Below, piece after piece: positions 1 through 7,550 of a stretch of DNA of 64,000 bases (position 1 is its first letter; the number at the start of each line of letters is the position of its first letter). The notes beneath the pieces were generated by a model that searched no databases, had not been told where the DNA came from, and was given only the letters and a program-made list of their open reading frames with translations. The stretch is taken from the NCBI RefSeq assembly GCF_014297465.1, contig NZ_JACORT010000005.1, positions 91,002 to 155,001 of the forward strand. Reading direction: 5' to 3'. The stretch comes from Ramlibacter cellulosilyticus (GTDB taxonomy: Bacteria > Pseudomonadota > Gammaproteobacteria > Burkholderiales > Burkholderiaceae_C). A program made the translations under genes and the position numbers.

Positions 1-104
1 GTTGCATTGGCGCCGACGATGCGGCCGTCCGCCGCGGCCAGCAGCAGTCCGCAAGGGGCCGCTTCGTACAAAGCTTCCGCCCCGGGGAGGAGGGGCGTGT
101 CCAT
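1..104 (-). CDS. PAS-domain signalling protein, N-terminal fragment
   Basis: Only the first 34 codons lie in the window; the gene continues beyond the left edge. The visible N-terminus resembles the opening of a PAS sensor domain (a GLLLAAADGRIVGAN segment, the usual hydrophobic strand followed by a D-G-x-I turn). The ATG at 104-102 lies two bases after the stop of the RsbQ-like gene, so the two are probably co-transcribed. In Bacillus, RsbQ works with RsbP, a PAS-containing phosphatase, so a PAS phosphatase or PAS histidine kinase is the natural expectation. The output domain is not visible and cannot be assigned. Confidence 0.6.
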   Translation of the reverse strand, partial: MDTPLLPGAEALYEAAPCGLLLAAADGRIVGANA

Positions 105-106
105 CG

Positions 107-901
107 CTAGAGCTGGCGCAGGAACTGCTCCATGGCGTCCGCGCTGGCACTCGGTGCGCTCAGGTGCGGGCAGTGCCCCACGTTCTCGATGATCCGCAGG
201 GTGCAGTTCGGGATCTGCTTCTGCAGGTACTGCCCGACCGCGACGGGCGCGATCAGGTCCTCGCTGCACTGCAGGACCAGCGTGGGGGCCTGCAGCTTCG
301 GCAGGTCGGCGCGGTGGTCCGAGAGGAAGGTGACGCGCGCGAACTGCTTGGCGATCTCGGGGTCGGTGCGGCAGAAGCTGTTGGTCAGTTCGACGGCGAG
401 TTCCGGCTGGTCGGGGGCCCCCATGATGGCCGGCGCCATGTTGCTGGACCAGCCGAGATAGTTGCTCTCCAGCGTCTCCAGCAGCGAGTCGATGTCGCTG
501 CGCTCGAAGCCGCCGACGTAGTCGCCGTCGTTGATGTAGCAGGGCGAGGGCCCCACCATCACCTGCGCCAGGAACTGGTCCGGCGACGCGATGTTGGCCA
601 GCATGCCGATCATGGAGCTCACGGAGTGCCCCACGCAGATGGCCGGCGCGGTGGTCACGGCCGCGAGCACCTCGCACAGGTCCGACGCGTAGCCGTGCAG
701 GCTGGAGTACTTCTGCTTGTCGTAGGCCGAGAGGTCGGACTGCCCGCTGCCCACGAGGTCGAGCAGGATGCAGGTGTACGTTTCGGCGAAGTGCGGCGCC
801 AGCAGGCGCCACATGGCCTGGTCGCACCCGAAGCCGTGCACGAACACCATGGGCGGGCCTTCGCCCTGCACGTGCACGTTGTTGCGCTTGCGGACATCCA
901 T
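107..901 (-). CDS. RsbQ-like alpha/beta hydrolase
   Basis: The 264-residue protein has the alpha/beta-hydrolase fold and matches the RsbQ family in length and motifs. The nucleophile is Ser93 in GHSVSS, with a likely acid Asp215 (SED) and His243 (VGHCPHL) completing the triad; the oxyanion region is VHGFG near residues 21-25. In Bacillus, RsbQ is needed for energy-stress signalling through the PAS phosphatase RsbP, probably by making or handling a small ligand. Here the start ATG overlaps the stop of the upstream receiver gene (ATGA), and a PAS protein begins two bases after its stop, so a receiver-hydrolase-PAS signalling operon is likely. Karrikin/strigolactone-receptor-like hydrolases belong to the same family. 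The ligand is unknown. Confidence 0.85.
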   Translation of the reverse strand: MDVRKRNNVHVQGEGPPMVFVHGFGCDQAMWRLLAPHFAETYTCILLDLVGSGQSDLSAYDKQKYSSLHGYASDLCEVLAAVTTAPAICVGHSVSSMIGMLANIASPDQFLAQVMVGPSPCYINDGDYVGGFERSDIDSLLETLESNYLGWSSNMAPAIMGAPDQPELAVELTNSFCRTDPEIAKQFARVTFLSDHRADLPKLQAPTLVLQCSEDLIAPVAVGQYLQKQIPNCTLRIIENVGHCPHLSAPSASADAMEQFLRQL

Positions 902-1290
902 CAGGCTTCCTGCACCTCGTGCACGCGCCCGGGGAAGGCGTGCAGGTAGGCACGCAGTTCGCCGAACTGCCCCTTGGAGATCACGCCGTCCGCGCCCAGG
1001 CGAATGCAGCGCTGGCGCACGACGGGCGTCACGAAGTCGCTGAACACGACGACGGCGCCGGAAGGCTCCTTGTTCATGCGGCTCACGAGCGTGAAGCCCG
1101 AGCCCTCGGCCAGCAGCAGGTCGACGATCGCGAGGTCCCAGCCGCCGCGGTGGCGCAGCAGCCATTCGGTGGCAGCGGTCTCGTTGGTGGCCATGCCCAC
1201 GAGCTCGAATCCGCCGACGGACTCGAGCAGGTCCCGCAGGAGCTCCTGCATGGGCTTCGAATCTTCCACCATGAACACGCGTACAGCCAT
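901..1290 (-). CDS. stand-alone response regulator receiver
   Basis: The 129-residue single-domain receiver has acidic-pocket residues Glu9/Asp10, phospho-acceptor Asp57 (AIVDLLL), Ser84 and Lys106 (ISKG). It has no DNA-binding or enzymatic output domain, so it probably acts by protein contact or as a phosphate sink. The start at 1290 was chosen because a strong GGAGG lies just upstream; the reading frame continues further upstream without family support. It overlaps the RsbQ-like gene by an ATGA junction. Its RGGW...VDL segment resembles that of the orphan receiver at 37417-37833. Confidence 0.88.
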   Translation of the reverse strand: MAVRVFMVEDSKPMQELLRDLLESVGGFELVGMATNETAATEWLLRHRGGWDLAIVDLLLAEGSGFTLVSRMNKEPSGAVVVFSDFVTPVVRQRCIRLGADGVISKGQFGELRAYLHAFPGRVHEVQEA

Positions 1291-1427
1291 ACCACCTCCG
1301 GATCCGCAGCCGGGCCAATCGCCCGGCAGAGGACCAACATGACAGTCCAAAGCGGCGGATTCTGTCTGAAGCGCGCGAAGATGGCTGTAGGAATGCTCCG
1401 ACTTTGCAGGAGCTGCGTACGCGCCGG

Positions 1428-1517
1428 TGGCGGAAGCGGTGAGATTCGAACTCACGGATGTCTTGCGACATCGCCGGTTTTCAAGACCGGTGCATTCAAC
1501 CGCTCTGCCACGCTTCC
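1428..1517 (-). tRNA. tRNA-Ser (UGA)
   Basis: On the minus strand the gene forms a complete class II tRNA of 90 nt including an encoded CCA (1430-1428). The acceptor stem pairs GGAAGCG (1517-1511) with CGCTTCC (1438-1432). The anticodon loop CTTGAAA gives anticodon UGA, which reads UCA codons. The T arm has the canonical GTTCGAATC core, and a long variable arm typical of serine tRNAs is present. It sits 15 bp after the stop of the outer-membrane protein gene on the same strand. Confidence 0.97.
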
Positions 1518-1532
1518 GACCGGACGATTCTC

Positions 1533-2498
1533 TCAGAACCGCGTGGCCACCCCGATCACCAGCGCCTTGTCCGCGGTGAGCTGCACGCCGTTGACGTACT
1601 GGTACAGCGGTTGCTGCCAGAAGCCATAGAGGCGCCAGCGTTCCGACAGCTCGTAGCTGAAGCCAGGACTCACGAACAGGAAGCGGCCGCCGCTGTCCTC
1701 GGGCTCCGCGTTCGCGCCGCGGTCCCGCTGCTTGAAGACGGCATTGAGCTGCAGCAGTCCCGAGAACCTGTCCGTGACGGCATGCGCGTAGCCGAGGTCG
1801 GCCGACAGCTGCGCGCCGGGAGCGAACCCGTCGTGCTGGTGCAGGGCGGCCTGCACCTGCACCTGCGCGAACCAGGAGGCAGGGCGGGTCGTGAGCTGCT
1901 GGTGGAAAAAGGCGCCCAGGATCGCATCGGTGGTGCCGGTGCCCGGCTGCAGGCTGCGCTCCGCGACGTCGCCTTCGGCGTTGGCGATGTTCGTGCGGCC
2001 CGTGGGCAGCTTCAGCCCGAAGGTGACGCCGGCGCTCGCCGGGCCCGCGGACTGGTCGATCCAGGGTGCCTGGTAGCGGCCGGTCGCTCGCAGGTCGCCC
2101 GGCTCGCGGAAGTCCCAGCGCTCGGGCAGTTGCGCCCCGTGGTGGTTGTGCACGTGCAGGTGCTCGCGGTGCACCAGCGGCAGGGCGAGCGAGAAGCCCC
2201 AGCCGCCCGCGAAGTTCCTGCTGTAGTTGAGGAGCAGGTTGCGGTTGGTCGTCTCCACCTCGTCGTGGTGGTGCGGGATCTCGCCCACGCCGATGCGGCG
2301 CGAGCCGGCGCGCGGCTGGTCCTGCGGGATGTATTCGTAGCGCAGGTCGAGCACGGAGCCCTCCTGCAGGCCGAGGGCGTCGGAAGCCCAGTCGCCGTTG
2401 ACGGCGCAGAAGGCGGCGCCGCAGCTGGCGTGCGCGGCAGGAAGGAAGGCGAAGGCCAGGACGGCGCCAAGCGCCGTGGCACGGAAAGAGGAACGCAT
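1533..2498 (-). CDS. His-rich outer-membrane beta-barrel protein
   Basis: The 321-residue protein starts with a signal peptide (about residues 1-25, ending AAHAS) and then shows the alternating amphipathic strands and terminal Phe typical of an outer-membrane barrel (last residues VATRF). Two mature-region segments are histidine-rich: PHHHDE and HREHLHVHNHHG. A close pair of cysteines (SCGAAFC) follows the signal peptide. An AGGAG lies upstream of the chosen ATG. It resembles proteins loosely annotated as transporters of the phenol-degradation MetA type. The DUF2946 gene upstream is a copper-associated family, so metal handling is a reasonable guess, but the substrate is not known. Confidence 0.7.
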   Translation of the reverse strand: MRSSFRATALGAVLAFAFLPAAHASCGAAFCAVNGDWASDALGLQEGSVLDLRYEYIPQDQPRAGSRRIGVGEIPHHHDEVETTNRNLLLNYSRNFAGGWGFSLALPLVHREHLHVHNHHGAQLPERWDFREPGDLRATGRYQAPWIDQSAGPASAGVTFGLKLPTGRTNIANAEGDVAERSLQPGTGTTDAILGAFFHQQLTTRPASWFAQVQVQAALHQHDGFAPGAQLSADLGYAHAVTDRFSGLLQLNAVFKQRDRGANAEPEDSGGRFLFVSPGFSYELSERWRLYGFWQQPLYQYVNGVQLTADKALVIGVATRF

Positions 2499-2559
2499 CA
2501 GGATCTCCTGTTCGAAGGCAGGCTCCCGCCGCGCGTGCAGCGGGAGGAAAGGCAAGCGA

Positions 2560-2913
2560 TCAGGAGAGCCGGGGTGGACCGCGGGCCGCGGGCGGCGCCG
2601 CGGCATTGCGCACGAAGCCGTGCGCCAGGATGGCTTCGGGCGCCTCGTGCGCCGGCGCGGGCGGCAGCCGCAGCGCGAAGGCCGGGGGCGGCGGCGCAGC
2701 GCCGGTGACGCAGGCAGGGCACTGCCCCAGGTGGCCGGAGAGCTTCGCGGGCGCGCCGTCGTCGCCCGACACCAGCTTGAAGGAGCCCCCAGCACAGACG
2801 AGTTGCAGGCCCGCATCGCCGACCAGGGGCGCCGCGAGCGTGGCGCCCAGCCACAGCGCGAACCACGCCAGCACGAAGCAGGCGAGGCGGCGGGCGTGGC
2901 GCAACGCGGACAT
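2560..2913 (-). CDS. DUF2946-family protein
   Basis: The 117-residue protein has one N-terminal hydrophobic segment (residues about 10-30) followed by the DUF2946 pattern: a Cys in LVCAGG and a CPAC pair after a Gly/His stretch (GHLGQCPAC). The C-terminus is rich in Pro and Ala. Members often neighbour copper-responsive TonB receptors or copper genes, but their biochemical role is undefined. It precedes the His-rich barrel gene on the same strand with a 61-bp gap, so co-transcription is plausible. No clear Shine-Dalgarno was seen, and an in-frame start further upstream (to 3018) is possible but would add an unrelated tail. Confidence 0.65.
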   Translation of the reverse strand: MSALRHARRLACFVLAWFALWLGATLAAPLVGDAGLQLVCAGGSFKLVSGDDGAPAKLSGHLGQCPACVTGAAPPPPAFALRLPPAPAHEAPEAILAHGFVRNAAAPPAARGPPRLS

Positions 2914-3004
2914 GGAGCGGGATGATAGCCGCGGACAGACCTTGGCCCGCCCTGACGCCGGCTGGCAAGGCGGGCGCGGACTGGCTACCATCCGGCTTTG
3001 CATC

Positions 3005-3193
3005 ATGTCGCAGTCCATCCCCTACCTCGATCCGGAGGTCAAGCCTCCCGATTACCGCGTGCCCCGGGGGCGCAGCGGCCAGGGGTCGAAGTCGGCGCTG
3101 GAAACGCTGCTCAAGGACATCGACCGCATCCAGCGCGCCAAGGAAGCCTACGGCGACCTGCCCAAGCGGCCGGACTCGTCGCTGCGCTTCTGA
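3005..3193 (+). CDS. small hypothetical protein, 62 residues
   Basis: A short acidic/basic protein (starts MSQSIPYLDPEVKPPDYRV, ends RPDSSLRF) with no transmembrane segment and a predicted helix in the middle (LETLLKDIDRIQRAKEAYG). The frame is open far upstream, but this ATG gives a sensible soluble protein. The gene stops 3 bp before the convergent ABC ATPase gene ends. I do not recognise a family; the composition looks like a real conserved small protein rather than a shadow frame. Confidence 0.5.
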   Translation: MSQSIPYLDPEVKPPDYRVPRGRSGQGSKSALETLLKDIDRIQRAKEAYGDLPKRPDSSLRF

Positions 3194-3196
3194 GCC

Positions 3197-4075
3197 TCAG
3201 CCCGGCACCAGGCCGGCCGCGCGCTGCACCTCGATGCGGATCTCCTCGGTGAGCTGCGCCTTCATCTGCGCGAACACGGGCGTCGTCTTCATCGCATAGT
3301 GCCGCGGGTGCGGCAGCGGCACCGGCAGGTCGCACTTGATGCGCCCGGGCCGCGCGCTCATCACGACCACGCGGTTGCCCATGAAGATGGCCTCGTCGAT
3401 GTCGTGCGTGACGAACAGCACGGTCTTGCGCTCGGCTTCCCAGATCGACAGCAGCAGTTCCTGCATCAGCTCGCGCGTCTGGTGGTCCAGGGCGCCGAAG
3501 GGCTCGTCCATCAGCAGGATGCGGGGCGCGTTGGCCAGGGCCCGCGCGAGCGCCGTGCGTTGCTGCATGCCGCCCGAGAGCTGCTTGGGATAGTGCTGCG
3601 CGAAGTCCTGCAGGCCGACCTTCGCGAGGAAGGGACGCGCGATCGCCTCCTGCTCCGCGCGCGGGATGCCTTTCTCCCGCAGGCCGAAGCACACGTTCTG
3701 CAGCACCGTGAGCCAGGGAAAGAGCGTGTAGCTCTGGAACACCATGCCGCGGTCGGCGCCCGGCCCGGAGACCGTGCGGCCATCGAGCGTGATGCTGCCG
3801 CCGGTGGGCGTGTCCAGCCCCGCGACCATGCGCAGCAAGGTGCTCTTGCCGCAGCCGGAGGGGCCGAGGATGGTGATGAAGTCGTTCTCCTGCACGGCGA
3901 GGTCGGTGGCCTGCAGGGCGACGGTGCCGCCGGGGAAGGTCTTGCCGACACCTTCGATCCGCAGCACGTCGGACGTGTTGTCGCGTGCCACCGCGGAACC
4001 GGCTTTGCCGGGCCGCTGGTGGCGCCCCCTTGAGGGGGAGGCGCCGTAGGCGCTTCGGGGGTGGGTCATCATCAT
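3197..4075 (-). CDS. ABC importer ATPase, nitrate/sulfonate/taurine type
   Basis: A cytoplasmic ATP-binding subunit (292 residues from the ATG at 4075; ATGs at 4072 and 4069 also fit). It shows Walker A GPSGCGKST, a Q-loop, signature LSGGMQQRTALARA, Walker B ILLMDEPFGALD and the switch His in VTHDIDEA, the pattern of SsuB/TauB/NrtD ATPases. It overlaps the permease stop. The first ~25 codons are unusual: they run through a dispersed palindromic repeat (4021-4066) and are not family-like. A GTG at 3991-3989, just before the family homology begins, is an alternative start. Position after hutU-hutH suggests it energises uptake of histidine or a hut intermediate; this is inference. Confidence 0.88.
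   Translation of the reverse strand: MMMTHPRSAYGASPSRGRHQRPGKAGSAVARDNTSDVLRIEGVGKTFPGGTVALQATDLAVQENDFITILGPSGCGKSTLLRMVAGLDTPTGGSITLDGRTVSGPGADRGMVFQSYTLFPWLTVLQNVCFGLREKGIPRAEQEAIARPFLAKVGLQDFAQHYPKQLSGGMQQRTALARALANAPRILLMDEPFGALDHQTRELMQELLLSIWEAERKTVLFVTHDIDEAIFMGNRVVVMSARPGRIKCDLPVPLPHPRHYAMKTTPVFAQMKAQLTEEIRIEVQRAAGLVPG
4021..4066. repeat. GC-rich palindromic repeat inside ATPase 5' end
   Basis: A compact palindromic block (CCCCCTTGAGGGGG at 4025-4038, flanked by GGCGCC/GGCGCC and a CGCTTCGGGGGTGGG tail). It resembles an intergenic element I know from many Burkholderiales genomes. Here it falls between the start cluster and the first family-like codon of the ABC ATPase gene, so it is either translated as a non-conserved N-terminus or is leader sequence if translation begins at the GTG near 3991. 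Confidence 0.6.
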
Positions 4076-4845
4076 CTCAATTGCGCCCACGGGAAGACCT
4101 TTCTGTTCGCTGCCTTGAACGCGAAGTCCGTCACCAGCCCGATGAGGCCGATCACGAGGATGCCGAAGATGATCTGGTCGGTGGCCAGCAGCGCCTGGCT
4201 GTCCGTGATCATGTGGCCGATGCCGCTGGAGGCGCCGATCAGTTCCGCGACGATCACGTAGGTCCAGGCCCAGCCCAGCACCATGCGCAGCGTCTCGGCG
4301 ATCTCCGGCGCGGCCGAGGGCAGCAGCACGCGCTTGACGATGCCGCCGTCGCCGGCGCCCAGCGTGTACGCCGCCTCCACCAGGTCGCGCCGCGTGTTGC
4401 CCACGCTCACGGCGACCATCAGCACCAGCTGGAAGAAGGAGCCGATGAAGATCACCGCGAGCTTCTGCGCCTCGCCGATGCCGGCCCACAGGATCAGCAG
4501 CGGGATGAAGGCCGAGGCGGGCAGGTAGCGCGCGAAGCTCACGAAAGGCTCGAAGAAGGCTTCCACCGGCTTGTACGCACCCATCACGACGCCGAGCGGG
4601 ACGGCGATGGCCGCAGCGATGACGAACCCGCCCACCACGCGCCACACCGTCATGCCGATGTCGTGCAGGAAGCCCTGCGTGAGCAGGGACCAGCCCGATC
4701 GCATCATCGTGAGCGGATCGGCGAGGAAGGTCTTCGACACCGCGCCACTGAAGGTGACCGCCGCCCAGAGGGCGAAGAACACCACGAAGAAGGAGACCCC
4801 CAGAGTGACGCGCGAGGCGGGGGAGACGGGAACGAGCGGCTTCAC
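4072..4845 (-). CDS. ABC importer permease, nitrate/sulfonate/taurine type
   Basis: An inner-membrane permease of 257 residues with about six hydrophobic segments and a BPD_transp_1 EAA-like loop (EAAYTLGAGDGGIVKRVLLP, about residues 160-180). It belongs to the SsuC/TauC/NrtB family. The GTG start at 4845 overlaps the receptor gene's TGA (GTGA), and its stop overlaps the ATPase start, so the three subunits are translationally coupled. Substrate class cannot be read from the permease itself. Confidence 0.88.
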   Translation of the reverse strand: MKPLVPVSPASRVTLGVSFFVVFFALWAAVTFSGAVSKTFLADPLTMMRSGWSLLTQGFLHDIGMTVWRVVGGFVIAAAIAVPLGVVMGAYKPVEAFFEPFVSFARYLPASAFIPLLILWAGIGEAQKLAVIFIGSFFQLVLMVAVSVGNTRRDLVEAAYTLGAGDGGIVKRVLLPSAAPEIAETLRMVLGWAWTYVIVAELIGASSGIGHMITDSQALLATDQIIFGILVIGLIGLVTDFAFKAANRKVFPWAQLR

Positions 4846-5786
4846 TTCAGGAACCGCGTGTCCGCCAGCTTCGCGAGGTCCGGCACCTGCTTGATGATCC
4901 CCGCCTCCAGCAGCAGGTCCGCGGCTTCCTTGCTGAAGGCGGCGTGCTCGCCGGAGAAGAACTTCTGGTTGGCCGCGCGGTCCTGCCAGCGCAGGTACTT
5001 CTGGCTCGCCTCGAACTGCTCGCCGCTCTGCTTCACGTCGGCGCCCATGATCTCGAAGCTCTTCTTCGGTTCCTTCTGGATCATCTCCACCGCCTCGAAG
5101 TAGCTGTCCGCCAGCGCCTTCGCGGCCTTGGGGTTGTCGGAGAGGAACTTCGGCGTGCAGCCGAAGGTGTCCATCACCATCGGGTAGTCCAGCGTCGTCG
5201 CGATGATCTTGCCGGCCTCGGGCTTGGCGCGCACGGCGGAGAGATACGGCTCGTACGTCATCGCGGCATCGAGGTCCGCGGTGCCCGCGATCATGGCGTT
5301 GGCCGCGGCCTGCGGCTCGAGGTTCACGACCTTCACGTCCTTCGGCGTGAGGCCGTTCTTCTTCAGCATCCACGCGAGCGTGAAGTAAGGCGCCGTGCCG
5401 GGCGCGCTGGCGGCGACCGTCTTGCCTTTCAGGTCGGCGATCTTCGCGATGTTGCCCTTCACCACCATGCCGTCGGCGCCATAGGACTTGTCCAGCTGGA
5501 AGATCTGCGTGGTGGCGACGCCGTTGGCGTTCCACACGATCCAGGTCTCCACCGTCGTCGCTGCGCACTGCACGTCGCCCGAAGCGATGGCGAGGTGGCG
5601 GTCCTTCTGCGGGATCTTGCGGATGGTGACGTCGAGCCCGTTCTTCCTGAAGATGCCGGCATCCTTCGCGAGCGTCAGCGGCGCGAAGCCCGTCCAGCCG
5701 GACATGCCGATCGCGACCTTGGTCTCCTGCGCCTGGGCGGCCACCGCGGCGCAGGCCAGCAGGGCGAGGGGGAACAGCTTGTTCAT
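4842..5786 (-). CDS. ABC importer periplasmic receptor, NrtA/SsuA-like
   Basis: A 314-residue periplasmic binding protein with a clear signal peptide (residues 1-19, cut after AVAAQA) and the NMT1/SsuA-like fold: an IGMSGWTGFAPLTLAKD opening, a central APGTAPYFTLAW region and the DLDAAMTYEPYL hinge. GGAG precedes the ATG at 5786. It lies 46 bp downstream of hutH on the same strand, followed by its permease and ATPase, so the probable unit is hutU-hutH-receptor-permease-ATPase. Genes of this type inside hut clusters may import histidine or urocanate, but the sequence does not prove the ligand. Confidence 0.87.
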   Translation of the reverse strand: MNKLFPLALLACAAVAAQAQETKVAIGMSGWTGFAPLTLAKDAGIFRKNGLDVTIRKIPQKDRHLAIASGDVQCAATTVETWIVWNANGVATTQIFQLDKSYGADGMVVKGNIAKIADLKGKTVAASAPGTAPYFTLAWMLKKNGLTPKDVKVVNLEPQAAANAMIAGTADLDAAMTYEPYLSAVRAKPEAGKIIATTLDYPMVMDTFGCTPKFLSDNPKAAKALADSYFEAVEMIQKEPKKSFEIMGADVKQSGEQFEASQKYLRWQDRAANQKFFSGEHAAFSKEAADLLLEAGIIKQVPDLAKLADTRFLK

Positions 5787-5831
5787 GGATGCTCTCCGTT
5801 CGTGGAATGGTGATGGGACTCTATGCACGGC

Positions 5832-7394
5832 TCATGCCAGGCGCAATGCCTGCAACTCCGGGATCTGGTGCTCGATGGCGTGGCCGATGTCGCCCGCCGC
5901 CACGAGGTGGTGCACGGCCTCGATGTCGCGCGCGAGGCTGCGGTCGGCCGGCATGGCGGGCGAGACGCTGCGCACCAGGCGCAGCACCGCCTCGGGGCCG
6001 GGGGCGCTCGCCAGCGGCCGCAGGAACTCGATGCCCTGCGCCGCGGCGAGCAGCTCGATCGCGACGATGTGCGCCGTGTTCGCGAGCATGGCGCGCAGGC
6101 GCCGCGCGGCGAACGTCGCCATGCTCACGTGGTCTTCCTGGTTCGCCGAGGTCGGGAGGCTGTCGACGCTGGCGGGATGCGCCAGCGACTTGTTCTCGGA
6201 GGCGAGTGCCGCCGCCGTCACGTGCACGATCATGAAGCCGGAGTTGAGCCCCGGCTCGGGCGTGAGGAAAGGCGGCAGCCGCGAGACGACGGTGTCGACG
6301 AGCATCGCGACGCGCCGCTCCGAGATGGCGCCGATTTCCGCGATGGCGACCGCCAGTGCATCGGCCGCGAGCGCCACCGGCTCCGCGTGGAAGTTTCCGC
6401 CGGAGACCATGGTCGGCGCCTGCCCGGCGTCGCCCGCGAACACCAGCGGGTTGTCGGTCACCGCATTGGCTTCGCGCACCAGCACCTGCGTGGCGTAGCG
6501 CATCTGGTCGAGGCAGGCGCCCATCACCTGCGGCTGGCAGCGCAGGCAGTACGGGTCCTGCACGCGGTCGTCTTCTTCGAGATGCGAATGGCGGATGGCG
6601 CTGCCGACCAGCAGCGCCCGGTAGGCGGCCGCGCAATCGACCTGGCCCGGTTGCCCACGCACGGCATGGATGCGGGGGTCGAAGGGCGCATCGCTGCCGC
6701 GTGCGGCATCGAGGGTCAGGGATCCCGCGATGACCGCCGCCTCGAACAGCTTGTCCGCCGAGAGCAGCGCGTCGAGCGCGAGTGCGGTGGACACCTGGGT
6801 GCCGTTGATGAGGGCGAGGCCTTCCTTGGCGCCCAACTGCAGCGGCTTCAGCCCCGCGCGCTCCAGGGCTTGGCCGCCCGGCATGCGAACGCCTTCCAGG
6901 AACGCTTCGCCTTCGCCGATCAGGGGCAGGCACAGGTGCGCGAGCGGCGCGAGGTCGCCACTGGCGCCGACCGAGCCTTGCGCCGGGACGACGGGCACGA
7001 CGCCGCGGTTGTGCATGGCGAGCAGGCCGTCGATGACCTCCTCGCGCACGCCGGAGTAGCCGCGCGCGAGGCTCGTCGCCTTCAGCAGCAGGATCAGGCG
7101 CACGACGCGCGGCGCGAGCGGCTCGCCGACGCCGACCGCGTGCGAGCGCAGCAGCTTCAGTTGCAGCAGCGCCAGGTCTTCCCGCGCGATGCGCTGCGTG
7201 GCCAGCTTGCCGAAGCCGGTGTTGACGCCGTACACCGGGGCGTCGCCTTCGGTGGCGCGGCGCACCGCTTCCGCGCTGGCGCGCACCGCGGCGCGACACG
7301 AGGGGTCCAGCGCCACCTGCACGTCGGGGGTGTCGACGAGGCGGCGGAGCTGGGCGAGCGTGAGCTCGCCGGGGGTGAGGAGTTCGTTGTTCAT
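5832..7394 (-). CDS. hutH: histidine ammonia-lyase
   Basis: Cytosolic enzyme that deaminates L-histidine to trans-urocanate, the first step of histidine utilisation. The 520-residue protein has the Ala144-Ser145-Gly146 triad in GSVGASGDLAPL, which cyclises autocatalytically to the MIO prosthetic group, and the VYGVNTGFG loop with the catalytic Tyr near residue 55. Length is normal for HutH. No strong Shine-Dalgarno precedes the ATG. The 156 bp separating it from hutU contain an inverted repeat. Expression is probably controlled through HutC at the hutU promoter. Confidence 0.98.
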   Translation of the reverse strand: MNNELLTPGELTLAQLRRLVDTPDVQVALDPSCRAAVRASAEAVRRATEGDAPVYGVNTGFGKLATQRIAREDLALLQLKLLRSHAVGVGEPLAPRVVRLILLLKATSLARGYSGVREEVIDGLLAMHNRGVVPVVPAQGSVGASGDLAPLAHLCLPLIGEGEAFLEGVRMPGGQALERAGLKPLQLGAKEGLALINGTQVSTALALDALLSADKLFEAAVIAGSLTLDAARGSDAPFDPRIHAVRGQPGQVDCAAAYRALLVGSAIRHSHLEEDDRVQDPYCLRCQPQVMGACLDQMRYATQVLVREANAVTDNPLVFAGDAGQAPTMVSGGNFHAEPVALAADALAVAIAEIGAISERRVAMLVDTVVSRLPPFLTPEPGLNSGFMIVHVTAAALASENKSLAHPASVDSLPTSANQEDHVSMATFAARRLRAMLANTAHIVAIELLAAAQGIEFLRPLASAPGPEAVLRLVRSVSPAMPADRSLARDIEAVHHLVAAGDIGHAIEHQIPELQALRLA

Positions 7395-7403
7395 GTGCTG
7401 CGT

Positions 7404-7544
7404 CGGTGGGGTTCGCTGTCGCTCACCTTCCGCGGCTTCGCCGCGCCACCCTACAAAAGAGGCAAACGAATGGCCGGAACGCCGGCCGTCCTGTAGGGTG
7501 GCGGTGCGAGAGCACCGGACGGTGAGCGACGGCGAACCCCACCG
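7404..7544. repeat. inverted intergenic repeat, family A copy 1
   Basis: Outer arms CGGTGGGGTTCGCTGTCGCT... (7404-7427) and its near-complement (7521-7544) flank inner arms GCCACCCTAC (7444-7453) and GTAGGGTGGC (7493-7502). It fills nearly all of the hutU-hutH gap. Related copies are at 27372-27517 and 39652-39750. It could form a large cruciform or transcript hairpin; no ORF inside. Confidence 0.8.
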
Positions 7545-7550
7545 TCAACC

